From Cricetomys ansorgei (lineage: Eukaryota; Chordata; Mammalia; Rodentia; Nesomyidae): a stretch of DNA of 64,000 nt. A program made the position numbers and the translations under genes. Below, in pieces: positions 21,813 through 32,915 of this stretch (positions are counted from its first letter, which is position 1; every line of letters starts with the position of its first letter). Under the pieces are notes generated by a model. That model was not told where the DNA came from. It saw only the letters and a list, made by a program, of their open reading frames with translations, and did not search any database. The DNA lies in NCBI GenBank assembly GCA_026225945.1, contig JAMJFZ010003581.1:9912001-9976000 (forward strand), in the 5' to 3' direction.

Positions 21813-22494
21813 AAAGGACCTGAAAACAAGCCCGAACGCCTGGGCATTGTTGCAAAAACGGTGGGAGTCATTGGCTATGTTAAATCAGGAGGTGATAAGT
21901 TTCAGGAAGGTCAAAAGACTGGAGGTGTGGGGAGCAGTGGAGGGAGATGGGAGGTGTACAGTGTGAAGAGGCGAGACTCTAGTCACCTCCACCAGTGAGG
22001 ATGGTTTGGGAGGTGAAAGAGGTGACCGGTTAAGAAAGGGGAGGGGAAGCATGAAGGTGGATGGGCATGACTGCAGCTTGGATAGCCAGAGTAGGAAGAT
22101 GTTACATGTGGAGAGTGAAGAACTCTTTCAGGAAACAGGAATGGATTTGGTGAGGGCTGCTTGTGGGACTTGCAATTGCTATGGGTGACGGAAGACCGTT
22201 GTGTGCAGCCACGTCTGTGTTGGTCTTGGATCTCCTACCATAGGCTGGGACTCCAAGAGGACGCCCTCGAGAGGCCAGGACAAATATGGCTTCCTCCTAA
22301 AGCACCCTATTCCCTTTCTGCTCTTCCCATTCACAACTCCTGCCCAGCCCCAGTCCCTACTAAGACTCTGGCTCCTACGAAAGCAGCGGCTGTGGGAGGG
22401 TCACATGCGTCTTAAGTGGGGGTACAGGTCATCAGCAGGGAATGTGCGGGGCTATCCGACCCCAAGGCCTGCCTTCAGTGACCTATGCCTTCCG
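21813..22494. other. Unique non-coding DNA
   Basis: No gene or repeat is recognised. Confidence 0.5.
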
Positions 22495-22562
22495 TTGAAG
22501 ATCCACCTTCTAAAGTCTTCACAACCTTCCCAAACAGGTCTGTGAGCTGGGACCAAGTGTTC
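22495..22562 (-). mobile_element. MaLR LTR fragment
   Basis: ACAACCTTCCCAAACAG and GCTGGGACCAAGTGTTC match the 5' part of ORR1/MT-type MaLR LTRs in reverse orientation. Only about 65 bp are preserved. Confidence 0.5.
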
Positions 22563-22617
22563 GGTCACTGTTGGGGAACTTTCCTAATCTCCTGAATCCT
22601 ATTGCCAGCCAATAGGA

Positions 22618-22827
22618 TTTTGTTCTGACAAAAATTGTGAGATCAGATAATTTGTAAAGAGTGGACATTTATTTGTCTCTGGGTCGAGGTTGAGACGTCT
22701 GAGAGCATGGTGCTGGTGTCTCCTCAGCATCCCGTGAGGCTGTGGCTACGTCACAGCACAGCGGAGGGGATCCTAACAGGACAAAGCGCCGTGCCAGCTG
22801 GCTTTCTTCTTCTTTTGATAAAGCTAC
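22618..22827 (-). mobile_element. MST/MLT1-like MaLR LTR, part 1
   Basis: GATCAGATAATTTGTAAAG, GACATTTATTTGTCTCTGG and GCATGGTGCTGGTGTCTC match the 3' half of an MST-type MaLR LTR in reverse. The element stops at 22827 and its other part lies at 23207-23345, beyond an inserted LTR. Confidence 0.6.
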
Positions 22828-23206
22828 TGTGATGGTTCACTTTGTCACCTTCACTATGTTAAGGAATCCTTAGGGCACCAGTCAGGCACATCTCTGGGCA
22901 TGCCTATGAGGGCGTTTCCAGAGAGGATTGAACCGAGGAAGGAAAGCCTATCTGAATGTGGGTGGTGCTATCCCATAGGTTCAGATCACTGACTGAATAA
23001 GAAGGGAGGAGGGGGAAAGTCATTTGAGACTTGTCCCTCCCTCTGAGCCCTGACTTTCTCAGATATGAGTCAGATCCCATCACCACACTTGTTCCTCACT
23101 CCTGTTACTGAGCCCCCTACTACAGAGATATATTCCCTAAAACAGCGAGCCCAGTTAAATCTTCCCTTCCGTAAGTTGCTTCAGTTGGTATCGCAGTGAG
23201 GTAACT
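22828..23206 (+). mobile_element. ERVL-type solo LTR inserted in a MaLR LTR
   Basis: TGTGATGGTTCACTTTGTCA, GGCATGCCTATGAGGGCG, GAATGTGGGTGGTGCTATCC, CAGTTAAATCTTCCCTTCC and GTAAGTTGCTTCAGTTGGT read in the sense orientation of this family. It is the only ERVL-type copy I found on the plus strand. Confidence 0.75.
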
Positions 23207-23345
23207 ATCAGAGCCGATAATAGCTACATTAAGGGCCCCGCCCTTGTGACCCCGTCTAATCTCATCAGTTCCCAAACAAAGGTCCCACCTTCTGATACCG
23301 TCTGTATAGGAAATCTGCGAATTATACTTGCAACACATGCGCTTG
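23207..23345 (-). mobile_element. MST/MLT1-like MaLR LTR, part 2
   Basis: TGTGACCCCGTCTAATCTCA, AAAGGTCCCACCTTCTGATA and the following bases match the 5' part of the same MaLR type as 22618-22827 and complete it. Confidence 0.55.
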
Positions 23346-23649
23346 GCGGGGGACAGGTTCAGATATTAACAGTAGTTAAGAACAGTTAAGAATTTTAACA
23401 GTATATTAACAGTAGTTAAGAACTCACGCAGAAAACAACCTCATATAGGTAGTGGAGGAGGGGATGCTTTATCACGGGGTGGGAGCAGAGAGGAACTAGG
23501 GTGAGAGTTTTCTTCCCTGAGCCTCAGTTCGTTCATATTTCCAGCACATGTGTTAGATTTGATACCCTAAGTGCCACCCTTTCTTCTCCTCAGCTATAGA
23601 AACTGATTTCACTCTAGAAGCAATGGGCTCAGGCCAACTGCTGTTGACT
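23346..23649. repeat. Unique DNA with a local direct duplication
   Basis: ATATTAACAGTAGTTAAGAA occurs at 23363 and again 40 bases later at 23403. The rest of the stretch is unrecognised. Confidence 0.7.
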
Positions 23650-23992
23650 TGATAGTTATTTTTCTCGTTACTGTAACCAAAGATCTGACTTAAAGCAACT
23701 TAAAAGAAGCAACTTAAGAGAGAAGTTGCTTTTGGCTGCTTTTGGTCCATTGCACTAGAGAACTCAGGGTGGGCTGAGTGACAGGCAACTGCAGTCAGGA
23801 AGCTGGGTGTGAAGAGGAAGTGGGTGGGGCTATAAAACCTCAAGACACACCCCTAATGACCCACTTCCTCCAGGAAGGCTTCACCTCATAACAGTCCCAT
23901 AATCTTCCAAAAACAGGACCACTAGCTGGAGAGCAGATGTTCAAACACATGAGCCTGCGGGCAGGGTAGCATTTCACATCTAAACCACAACA
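23650..23992 (-). mobile_element. ORR1/MT-type MaLR solo LTR
   Basis: TTCTCGTTACTGTAACCAA, GGTGGGGCTATAAAACCTCA, ACTTCCTCCAGGAAGGCTTC, CCATAATCTTCCAAAAACAG and a terminal CTAAACCACAACA give the reverse complement of an LTR starting TGTTGTGGTTTAG. Confidence 0.8.
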
Positions 23993-24162
23993 CTTGGTAA
24001 TACCAAGTTTGGTTTGGTTTTGAACCATGGATGACTTGCCAATAGTTGTGAACCTAGCCCAGGGGGCATGTGTTCCTTGGATGTAGCTGCCTTGAGTAAT
24101 TTCTATATGTGTACTGCTCCCTCTCTGTCTGCACATGATCACCTTTTCTCTATGCCCCATTC

Positions 24163-24497
24163 TGATGTGGTGGTCTGAATGTGCCCCCAATAGGCTCACA
24201 TATTCGAACACTTGGTCCCCAGTAGGTGACTCTGTTGGAGGAGGTTATGGAACCTTTAAGTGCTGCCTGGGGGGGAAGGGGGGCAGGGTTTGAGGGTTTG
24301 TAACCTCAACCTACTTCCCGATTACTCTCCTTGCTTTGTGTTTGTGTTTAAAGATTGTAATCTCTTAGTTTCTCTGCTTTAGCCACCTGCGGCCACGCCT
24401 CCCCTTCTGTTATGGACCCTCCCTCTGGAACCATAGGCCCAAACAAATGCTTTCATCTCTCAGTTGCTTTATCACAGCAACCAAAAGTTACTACTGC
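24163..24497 (+). mobile_element. ORR1/MT-type MaLR solo LTR
   Basis: TGATGTGGTGGTCTGAATG, ACACTTGGTCCCCAGTAGGT, CCCTCTGGAACCATAGGCCC and CAGTTGCTTTATCACAGCAA follow the usual rodent MaLR LTR order from start to end. Confidence 0.85.
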
Positions 24498-24599
24498 CCA
24501 CACTGGTACAGCTTCAGTTTAGCTCATTATATATGCACAGGATAACCCTTCTTTCAACAAGGTCACAGTCTAAAGTACTTCAACACTGTCCATTAGGGT

Positions 24600-24916
24600 T
24601 CACAGTTCCACACAGACAAGACTTGAAGAACGGTCTTTGGAAAAGGGTTCCCTTCTGGAGAATGACATACCGAGAGAATGAATTAATGCATGCCTACCAC
24701 CATCCAGCTTGATCTCTCCACTCTTAACAGTTCAGGATTCCCTGTCTAGAGAATGATGCCACCCGCAGTAGGCTGTGTCTTCCCACATCAGTTAATGTCA
24801 TTAAGACAATCCCTCATAAACGTGCTCACAGATAACCTGACCTAAATAATCCTTCATGGAGACTGTCTTTCCAGGAGATTCTAGGTTGTGTCAAACTGAC
24901 AAAACTACCCACCACA
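24600..24916 (-). mobile_element. Partial ERVL-type LTR
   Basis: GAATTAATGCATGCCTACC, CACATCAGTTAATGTCATT, CAGGAGATTCTAGGTTGTG and a terminal ACCCACCACA match the LTR at 51021 and relatives. The polyadenylation end is missing or unrecognisable. It abuts the MaLR LTR on its left. Confidence 0.65.
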
Positions 24917-26018
24917 GGGGTCGGGCTCCAACAGGAACTTCCGAACAGATACCTTCATTCAAACCTTAGCAGTTCTCAGAGACAAAGACATCTTAATTCA
25001 CCTAGTGACCCCAGACATCCTTGGCCAGCAGAGGGACATCTAAAATCCACAGGAATGGAGAGCTATAGCCAGGCCCCATGCTGTGTTCTGCAGACACCCA
25101 GTCTTTAACCATAACCTTCTGACTTTCTGAACTTTCATCTGGCTCTCTGTTGGGGAAAGAGCATATTGTTTGAGGAATGGGGCCTGATGGGTGGGCTTCT
25201 GCTGAGCTGTCGCTCTGGGAGCACTGAGCATAGGACCAGAGATGAGAGGGATTCTGAGGAGAGCATGAGGGAGCTTGCTCTGCTGCAGAGCTGTGCTCGC
25301 CTCCGGGACACACATTTGTTCTAATCACATGCTGTATGCAGGGCTTGCTTTCTGAATTATGCACCTCCAAAGGGCCTTTCATCTTGCTGAGGGTTTGATG
25401 CCAGGCCGCCTATGCTGCCTCAGAGCAATCAGGGTGAGGAAGTGGGAGGGAGGGAGGTAGACACCACAGACCTTTCTTTTTTTTTTTTTTTTTTTTTTTG
25501 ATTTTGCCTCTCTGCAAAGCCTGTCTGGGTATGTACCATGGCTCATGGGAAGCTGGGAAAAGGAGAAAGCCTTTGGAGAAGGCTCTGTCAGTCTGGGATC
25601 TGGAAATGGACCTGCATGATTGTTTATCTGGAATCTTGCCAGGAGTGCAGAGAAATCCAACTCCATCAGTTTAATTGAATTAAGATCGGTGAAGTTCAAG
25701 GATACAGAGTCTCTGGCGTGCTGAGACATGTGGGCCAAACTCTTTCCTGGGAGTGGACACCAAGGGCCCAGCAGGTTCCAAAGGCTTGTCCTGGGAGAGC
25801 CAGAGACGGCGTCCCAAACAGTCAGCCTTTATGTTTGCCACTTTCAGCAGAAGAAGGGTCACCTCTTCTGCAACAAGTATTTTAGAGCAGCTTCTGACAC
25901 AGACCCTGGGTCCCTGACTCCTGGTACACCCCTATGTCATCCCCTCCCCTTTCACACGAGAAGGACTTAGTGAGTGACTTTTTTCTAACTAACAGAACCC
26001 ATCAAAAACGATGGTCAC
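24917..26018. other. Unique non-coding DNA with a 23-base T-tract
   Basis: A run of 23 T lies at 25477-25499. It could be the A tail of a minus-strand retrocopy, but the sequence beyond it matches nothing I recognise, and no duplication is evident. Confidence 0.5.
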
Positions 26019-27190
26019 ACTGGTAACCAAAGGACAAGGTACTACAGTTCAGAGACCCAGAGATACTATGCAATAAGGAGGGCCCCAGTGGGGTCACAGG
26101 GATCTCCATGGCAAAGGGTAAATAGAACAGATGGTGCAGGTGAGACCGGGGAGAATGGTAATGGGAAGAGAAGGGACCAGGTAGGGGGACAGGGATGGCG
26201 GGAGAGAGTATATGGAGAGACAACTGGAGGACATTTACCGGGAGATCCACAGTGGAAACTCACTGGAATCTATGGTGGAGACTTTAGAGAGTACTGTAGT
26301 AATGTGGGATAGGGAGCCTGAACAGGCCATCGCCTGTAACCAGGCAAAGCGTCCAGTGGGGACCCTGGGACACCATCCCAATCACAAAATCTTCAACCTA
26401 TAACCTACCCTCCCTGCAAGATCTACTGAGACAATGGAAGGGTAGAATGCTGTGCCAAAGGAGGGAGCCCATGCCTGATACTGCAGGGAAGGCCAGGAAC
26501 TAGAGACTAGCTAGCCAAGAGATGATTTCTACTGTTATCCCGCTCGGCTCATGATCAGTGCCTAGCCCAGTCTTCATCAGAGAGGCTTCCTCCAGCAGCT
26601 GATGGGAGTAGATACAGAGACCCAGGGCCAAACATTGTGCATAGTTTAGGGAACCCTGCAGAAGAGGAGGAGGTGATATTGTAGGGACCAAAGGGGTTGT
26701 GGGAACAAGGAGAACAAGCCCTAAAGAGTCAACTGACCAGCATTCTTAGGGACTCACAGAGACTGAAGCGGCAGACATGGAACCTAAAAGGTACTCTAAA
26801 TATACCTTAAGGTTGTCTAGCTTGGTGTTCTTGCAAAACTCTTACAAGTTGGAGTGTGTGGGGGTCTCTGACCTTTTTACCTGCCCTTGGGAAACTTTTG
26901 TTCCTGCTGGGTTGCCTAGTCCACCCTTGATATAGGGATTAGTGCCCAGCCTTGTAATGCCTTGCTATGCCCTGTTTGAGCAGTAACCCTGGGAGGACTG
27001 CTCTTTTCTGAGGACACATGGGGGTAGGATGGGGTGGAGAGGAGGGCCAGGGGTAGATCTGGGAGACAGGGAAGATGGGGGAACTTTTCAAATGAAAAAA
27101 TGACGGTTCCAAAGGCCTCAAGCTCTGTTGGCCTGCACCCTGTTCCTCATTCCCCTCCTCCTGAACATGCCCTGAGGACATGAACTAGAG
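26019..27190 (+). mobile_element. L1 LINE (Lx-type) 3' UTR
   Basis: In order: TACTACAGTTCAGAGACCCA, GTGGAAACTCACTGGAATCT, AATCTTCAACCTATAACC, AGAGAGGCTTCCTCCAGCAG, TGGGAGTAGATACAGAGACC, CTTGGTGTTCTTGC, TTCCTGCTGGGTTGCC and GGAGGACTGCTCTTTTCTGA. This is the known layout of rodent Lx-type L1 3' UTRs. ORF1 and ORF2 are absent, so it is a 5'-truncated, dead copy. Confidence 0.85.
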
Positions 27191-28249
27191 AGGTCCTGGG
27201 ACGAGAGTGAGGGCTACCACTAGCCATGCCCACCCAGCAAGCGGGTGTAATTGTCCATACAGCAACTGTGGAGAACTAAATCCCGCCAGTGATTCCAGAG
27301 TAAGTCAGGCAATAGATCCTTTCTCATTTGAGCCCCCGAACGAGATGCCGGCACTAGCTGACACCTTGATTGTACATTGCCTGTTACTGGCCAGCCTTCA
27401 CCCAAAGATAGTTTGACGAACACTCCGTAGAAGAAAACAGATCGACGAAAGAAATTTATGGCAAATGAGCACAGTAGTTCATTCTTCTATGGGACCCGAT
27501 ATGGCACACTTATGCACTTTAAGAAATGACAGGCACAATTGTGCTTTAGAATTAAGAAATGCAGGAGCATTTTTAATAGGAAAATTTAACAGTGTACATA
27601 TTAAGGAGAGAAAAAATAAAAGCACACTGCTATGGGGAAGACCTTGCCAGGAGAGCAAGTTGCTGCTGGCAAGAAAACTTTTTAAAGGGCCAGTGTCCGT
27701 TTTTTGGTATGCAGATGGTGGTCAGTAGGTGCCAGTCATCTCAGCAGGGGCCATCTAGGTATGCAGGTGTGAGCCAGGATGGAGCCAACATCATCCCTCT
27801 TGAGGCCTGCAAACTTTGAGGTGATTTCAAAGAACATTTGAAAAAACATTTGACCGTTAATGGTTGGAAGCTCCGGTTGGCTGAATTCAGCTCTTCTGGT
27901 GAAGATTCATTTTTATATGTGCTAATTTTTCTTTTAGCTTCTATCAGTTAAAGGCTTATCTATCTCTTCCTAAAGTATTAACACCTGCCCCGGGGATGGC
28001 TTTTATGATATGTTTCCAGTGTGTAATAGATAGCTCCTGCCTATGCCAGGACTTACAGAAAAAAGCCTACAAGGTTTTCAGGTGAAATGGCTGCATTCCT
28101 TACCCAGCCAACAACCACCAGCTTGGATAGGCCATGCAGACATTCTCATTATTGATGAAATTTCAACAAAGAAGGGGAGCAATATAGCTGCTGGACCAAA
28201 ATCTCCTTAGCTAAAGAATCTGGAACTCTGTCAAGCAGACTGTATTTAG
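27191..28249. other. Unassigned DNA, perhaps old LTR material
   Basis: Around 27340-27370, GGCACTAGCTGACACCTTGA resembles text seen in MLT1-type LTRs. The AT-rich part at 27430-28240 is unrecognised. The plus-strand frame at 27465-27728 has no recognisable domain. Confidence 0.35.
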
Positions 28250-28410
28250 CATCAGGGATGTTCATAGGCCTCAGCAGTAGATCAAGACACTGAACAGAGG
28301 ATACAGTATGACTGAGGCTCCTGAACTGCAGAAACAGTTAGAAAATAAATGTGTACTTTTTTAAGCTACTGAATTATATATTGGAGTAGTACACAGAGCA
28401 AACCCCTATC
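28250..28410 (+). mobile_element. MLT1-type LTR end
   Basis: GAAAATAAATGTGTACTTTT, TTAAGCTACTGAATTATATA and GAGTAGTACACAGAGC match the polyadenylation end of MLT1-type MaLR LTRs in sense orientation. Confidence 0.5.
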
Positions 28411-28479
28411 CTGGGATCATATTTTGGATTATAACAGGTTCGGCAGGGATGAAAATAAATTGTTAGTGTAGATCATAGA

Positions 28480-28515
28480 CACACACACACACACTATCAT
28501 GTGTGTGTGTGTGTG
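28480..28515. repeat. CA/TG inverted repeat, cruciform-prone
   Basis: A 15-base CA run at 28480-28494, a TATCAT loop and a 15-base GT run at 28501-28515 form a perfect hairpin arm pair. Confidence 0.9.
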
Positions 28516-28896
28516 CGTGTGTGTGTGTGTGTGTGTGTGGTGGGTGTTCATGTGAGCATGTTCATATGTGGAATTGCACGTGTGAGTGTGCATGTACTTG
28601 TGTGAGTGTGTGTAAGAGAGAGATGAGGGTGGTCAGAAGTCAACATTAGATGTCTTCCTTAATCACTTTTCGACTGTATGTTTTGAGACAGGGTCTCTCA
28701 TTGAATCTGGAGTTCACAGCCTCAGGTAGACTGGGTACCCAGCCAGCCACAGGGATTTTCTGATTTCTGCACTGCAGCACTGGAGAGGCATATACCACTT
28801 TGCCCGGCTTTTTGCATGGGTTCTTGGTACCTGCATTTGCATCCTAGCACTTACATAGACAGCATTTTACCAACTGAGTCATCTCCTTAGCCCCTC
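28516..28896 (-). repeat. B4 SINE with TG tail
   Basis: The TG tail is followed by GTCAGAAGTCAACATTAGAT, GAGACAGGGTCTCTCATTGA, GCATCCTAGCACTTACATAG and CAACTGAGTCATCTCCTTAG, a full reverse B4. Confidence 0.85.
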
Positions 28897-29329
28897 AGAG
28901 GCTTATATTTTATGAGCTAGCTGTATTTTAGGACATATGAACAATGGTGAACATTTTACTGTCTATTTCTTTTATGCCAGTTATCACTCAAGATCCTTTG
29001 CCTACACAGCTTTCTTTAATTTCCTCTATCTTGCAATAACCATTGAGGTCTCTTAGCGACTTCATCTTACATATTAAATAAGAAAGAGGGGTAGAGAAGA
29101 AAAATCTCTTATGTAGATGGTAAGAGGTGGCTCTGGGTTTTGAACACAGCTGGTATGCTTTCAGAGGGAAACAAGACAGCATCCATTTATGTAGAAGACA
29201 CTCAGATATCCTTTGGATGTTGGCTGTGGTTAGTTACCAGGCATGGAAAGATATATCCCTGTTATGGAGGAGCCAGCGACTTTCCTCTCACCAGTGATAC
29301 ACTTGAATAATTGACCTAACCTTGGCAGT
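28897..29329. other. Unique non-coding DNA
   Basis: No gene or repeat is recognised. Confidence 0.5.
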
Positions 29330-29638
29330 TGTTATTAGTTACTTTCCTGTGGCTGTGATGAGATGCCACAACCAAAAGCAACTTAGACGAGACAAAGTTA
29401 TATTTGGAACTACAGCTCCGGAGAGGATATAGTCTGTCACGGCAGGGAAGGTCCTAGCTGATCCTGTTTTCATCTATATAGAGAACAGCAAGTGAGGCTA
29501 AGCTGTAATCATCCCCCAACTTGATGTATTTTCTCTAACAAGGCTCCACCTCTAGAAAGTTCCGACCTTCCTAAACCGTGCCACCAACTGGGAGATGACC
29601 AAGTGTTTTGACGTGTGAGACTCATTCAAACCACCACA
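29330..29638 (-). mobile_element. ORR1/MT-type MaLR solo LTR
   Basis: TGTTATTAGTTACTTTCC, CAACCAAAAGCAACTTAG, CAAGGCTCCACCTCTAGAAA, CCACCAACTGGGAGATGACC and a final TTCAAACCACCACA give a clean reverse MaLR LTR. Confidence 0.85.
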
Positions 29639-29721
29639 GGTAGACCATCTGTTAAGGAGGTGATGGGGACCCTGCAGGGTCATAACAAGGTTAGCTAAGT
29701 TCTTATTTATAAAGCACATAT

Positions 29722-30310
29722 AGCATGGCTCAGATAAGATTTAAGTGTGCCCCTTGGAATTCCATGTGCTGGAAATGTGGCCCCTTGTGTGGTAAGATTG
29801 AGACAGCAGAAACTTTGAGAGTTTCTTTGGGGGTTCTAGCAGGGGAGCACAGCTGCTTGTATACCATCCTCTTTGGACTGAGCCTGTTTGTGGGATATAC
29901 ACATGGAGGAGGGAGAGAGACAAGGGTACCACCTAGCCAGCCGGAGCAGCTGATCAATGGCTGGATAACATAGCCGATGCATCCTCGATGGAAGATGTTC
30001 ATATTATGAGGGCACTGCCTTCAGAAAGGGTTAACTCTGGCCTGAGGAGTTAATATGCTCCACAGATATGTGCTACTATAAAGGAAAGCCACCGTACATG
30101 CTTGGCCACATCTATAGGCGCAACTTTTCCTTCCTACTTCCCTGGCGTGTTGGGATCCAGTCAGGGTGGAGGTCCCTCAGAGGCTGAATAGATGGAGTAG
30201 CTCAGTTTTGGACTTCGCCTTCTAACAGTGTGGGCTAAACAAACCTCATTTCTATCTACGTACCAGTACTAGATTCTCTGTGACAGCCACTCCAAATGGC
30301 AAAACGCATC
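29722..30310 (+). mobile_element. Possible MLT1-like LTR
   Basis: The start AGATTTAAGTGTGCCCCTTG, AATTCCATGTGCTGG, and the end GGACTTCGCCTTCTAACAGT, GGGCTAAACAAACCTCATTT and CAGCCACTCCAAATGG resemble MLT1 ends. The middle is not recognisable. Confidence 0.4.
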
Positions 30311-31520
30311 ATAGCAGAGTACGTACGAGGCATTTTCTGTTGATTAAGATAAGCGGTATGCCAGCAGAAAGTCACAACACTGTATGGAAACCATAGGAAC
30401 CGCACAGCGTTCGCTCCAAGGGCCGGAATGCCCTTTACTCTCCGGGCTTTGTCCATGTCCTTTAAAGTCCCAGGCTCCTGGAGGGCTCCCCGTGCAAAGT
30501 GTAGCCTTTCTCAGTACTTCTTATTCCTTCATTGCAGTAATTAGCGGGTCTGAGGTCAGCGTTCTCCAGCTGAGATGCCTGATTTCCTTACCCGGTGTTT
30601 CCCTCTTTCAGTCTAAGCTTCTCTGGAAGAGGAACTTCCGAAAACAAATCTTTTCAAGATCCCGGGGTGCGTTTGTAATTTTAACTGTGCCGCCTGGGAG
30701 CCACACACAAGAACACAGACGTCGTGGAGCTTGTCCCCCAGGCTCCCACCCCTGCCGCTTTGCTGTTAAAGTCTTCTCTGTAGGCCAGAGCAGCAGTTTG
30801 CCCAGAGTCCAGGAGATTAAATTATTCACTGTGGAGAAAATGTAAAGACTCTGAAAACACTTAATGAACTGTAAGTGCCAAATGCTTCCTCCAGATAATG
30901 AGAGCGGTCTGTAGTGAGGCCCAGGGGCTTAGGGCAGAAAAGAGCAGTCAGGGTGTGTGTGGAGGAGGCATGGGGTGCAATGGGGCCTACAGGAATATTG
31001 GGGAAGTCCAGGCAAGCGCAGCAAGGTTTGGGGAAGGTGTCAATGTGCGACCTATACCCTGTCTTCCTCTGCTTGGGGAAATAGGAGGAAGTGGCACCCT
31101 GCCACTCCAGCCTTTAGGCAGGATATTGTAACTCAGTTTGGCCCATGGGTGCCAGTTGGAAGTGACGTGTGAACATCATTTAATTGGCAGCACAGGGGTT
31201 TCCAGTGCTTTCTCGCCTGCCATGGTAACCATGGTAACCATGGAAGCAGAGGTAGAGACAAAAGCAGAGTGGAGGACAAGCTGCCCTGGAGAGTAACTGA
31301 CCCACAGTGAACTTTGTGCGAGCATTGGGCCATTGCAAATTCAGCGGTCACCTCCTGTAGGCCCTCTTGCCTTCCCTGATGCCCACAGGATGGCAGATGG
31401 TATGTGCCTTGAGGATGAAATTGTGGAGTCCGATTGATGAACGGGGACCAGAACTACCCTGGTGTGGGATGCTAGTCCCCGGGGGACCAATTCTACAAAC
31501 TACCATAAAAACCAAATATT
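30311..31520. other. Unique, repeat-free DNA
   Basis: About 1.2 kb have no recognisable repeat and somewhat more CpG than the neighbours (30400-30740). A 153-codon frame at 30384-30845 has no domain I recognise. An RFX X-box lies at 31225-31238. A regulatory role is possible but unproven. Confidence 0.45.
31225..31238. promoter_or_regulatory. Perfect RFX X-box motif
   Basis: GTAACC AT GGTAAC fits the RFX consensus GTNRCC(0-3N)RGYAAC exactly on both half-sites. It lies in a 9-bp CCATGGTAA repeat in repeat-poor DNA. Binding is inferred from the motif only. Confidence 0.55.
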
Positions 31521-31684
31521 TAGGGCTGTGGATGTGGCTCGGCTGGTAGAATGCTTTCCTAGCGTGCATGCAGCTCTGGATTTGAGCCTAGCACCACATA
31601 CACCAGGCATGGTGAAGCAAACCTGAAATCCTGGCACTCCAGTAGAGGCAGGAGGATTGCCACAAATTTGGATCTAGCCTGGTC
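31521..31684 (+). repeat. B4-type SINE, left part
   Basis: GGGCTGTGGATGTGGCTCG, GGATTTGAGCCTAGCACC, AGGCATGGTGAAGC and GTAGAGGCAGGAGGATTGCC form head plus B1-like body. It is cut off at GATCTAGCCTGGTC by the next LTR and resumes at 32058. Confidence 0.8.
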
Positions 31685-32057
31685 TGCCATCCTAGTTTGC
31701 TTTTTTGTTGTTTTGATAAAACACTGACCAAAACAATCTGGGGGAATAAACAATCTGGTTATCTGACTTCCACATCCTGATCATGGCTTCTTGTGAGGAG
31801 GAACTCAAGCAGGGCACCGGGAGGAGTGCTGCTTACTGACTTGCTCTACGTGGCTTGCTTAGCCAGCTTCCTTACCTTATACAAGACATCTTGCCCAGGG
31901 GTAGCAACATCCACAATGGGACAGGCTCACCTGCATCAATCATGAATCAAGAAAGTGCCCTCACAGAGTTGCCTGCAGACCAATTTGATGGAGACGATTC
32001 ATCAGTTGAGGATCTCTCTCTCAGGCCACTTGTGTCAAGCTGACAAAGACTAGTGTA
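31685..32057 (-). mobile_element. ERVL-type LTR inserted in a B4
   Basis: TTTGATAAAACACTGACCAA, GGAGTGCTGCTTACTGACTT, CAATCATGAATCAAGAAAGT, CAGTTGAGGATCTC and GTGTCAAGCTGACAAAGACT give a reverse LTR. SINE sequence resumes on the other side. Confidence 0.8.
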
Positions 32058-32130
32058 TTTTACATAGAGAATTCTAGGCCAGCCATGACTGCATAGTGAA
32101 ATTTTGTCTCAAAAAATAATTTAAATTCAG
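32058..32130 (+). repeat. B4-type SINE, right part
   Basis: ACATAGAGAATTCTAGGCC and AGTGAAATTTTGTCTCAAA continue the B1-like body broken at 31684. Confidence 0.7.
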
Positions 32131-32317
32131 GTTTATAGGTCTGGACATTAATATTTATGACTGTTTCTTTAGGGTGTTGCTCAGGTGACTTCTGAGTGCC
32201 TCTTGGGTTAGCACAGTGGACATGCTTCTGTTTGCTCCATGAATGCTTGATTTTCCAAGCTCTATTTGGGGACTACCAAGGAGAAGAAAGTTCCAGGACT
32301 GAAAGGGGCCTATTCTT
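32131..32317. other. Unique non-coding DNA
   Basis: Nothing recognisable. Confidence 0.5.
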
Positions 32318-32850
32318 GTTGTCCTGTTTTGCTCTCTGTTGCTGCAATAAACACCGTGACCAGAAACAACTTGGGAAGGAAAGGGTTTATCTGGCTTACA
32401 GTTCATCATGGAGATTCAAAGACAGAGATTCAAAGCAGGGGCTTGAAGCAGAAGCCATGGAGGGATACTGCTTACTGGGTCTTGCTCCCCACTGACTTGC
32501 TCAGCTGCCTTTCTTGTAAGGTTACCTCACAGTTGCCTGGGTTCCCCTACATCAATCGGGAATCTAGAAAATGCAAAAATGTACCCGTAGGCTAGGCATG
32601 GTGGCCATACCTTTAATCCCCAGATCTTGGGAGGCAGACATAGATGGATCCCTGAATCAGAGGCTAGCCTGGCTGACACAGAGAAAACCTGTCTCAAAAC
32701 ACCAAAAAGAAGGAGGAGGGTTGGGGAGAGAAGGAGGGGGAGAAGAAAAGGAAGAGAAGGAGAGGGGGAGAAGGGGGGGGGAGGAGGAGGAAGACAAGGA
32801 AGAAGAGGAGGAAGAAAAAAACAGAAAAAAGAGAAAAAAAAAGAAAGAAA

Positions 32851-32915
<65 letters not shown>

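Noticed and set aside
26019..27190. Possible coding remnant of L1 ORF2
   Set aside because: Sequence order matches only the 3' UTR; no reverse-transcriptase or endonuclease motif is present.
30384..30845. 153-codon plus-strand frame in a slightly CpG-richer stretch
   Set aside because: No domain, Kozak-like start or flanking splice signals convincing enough to call an exon.
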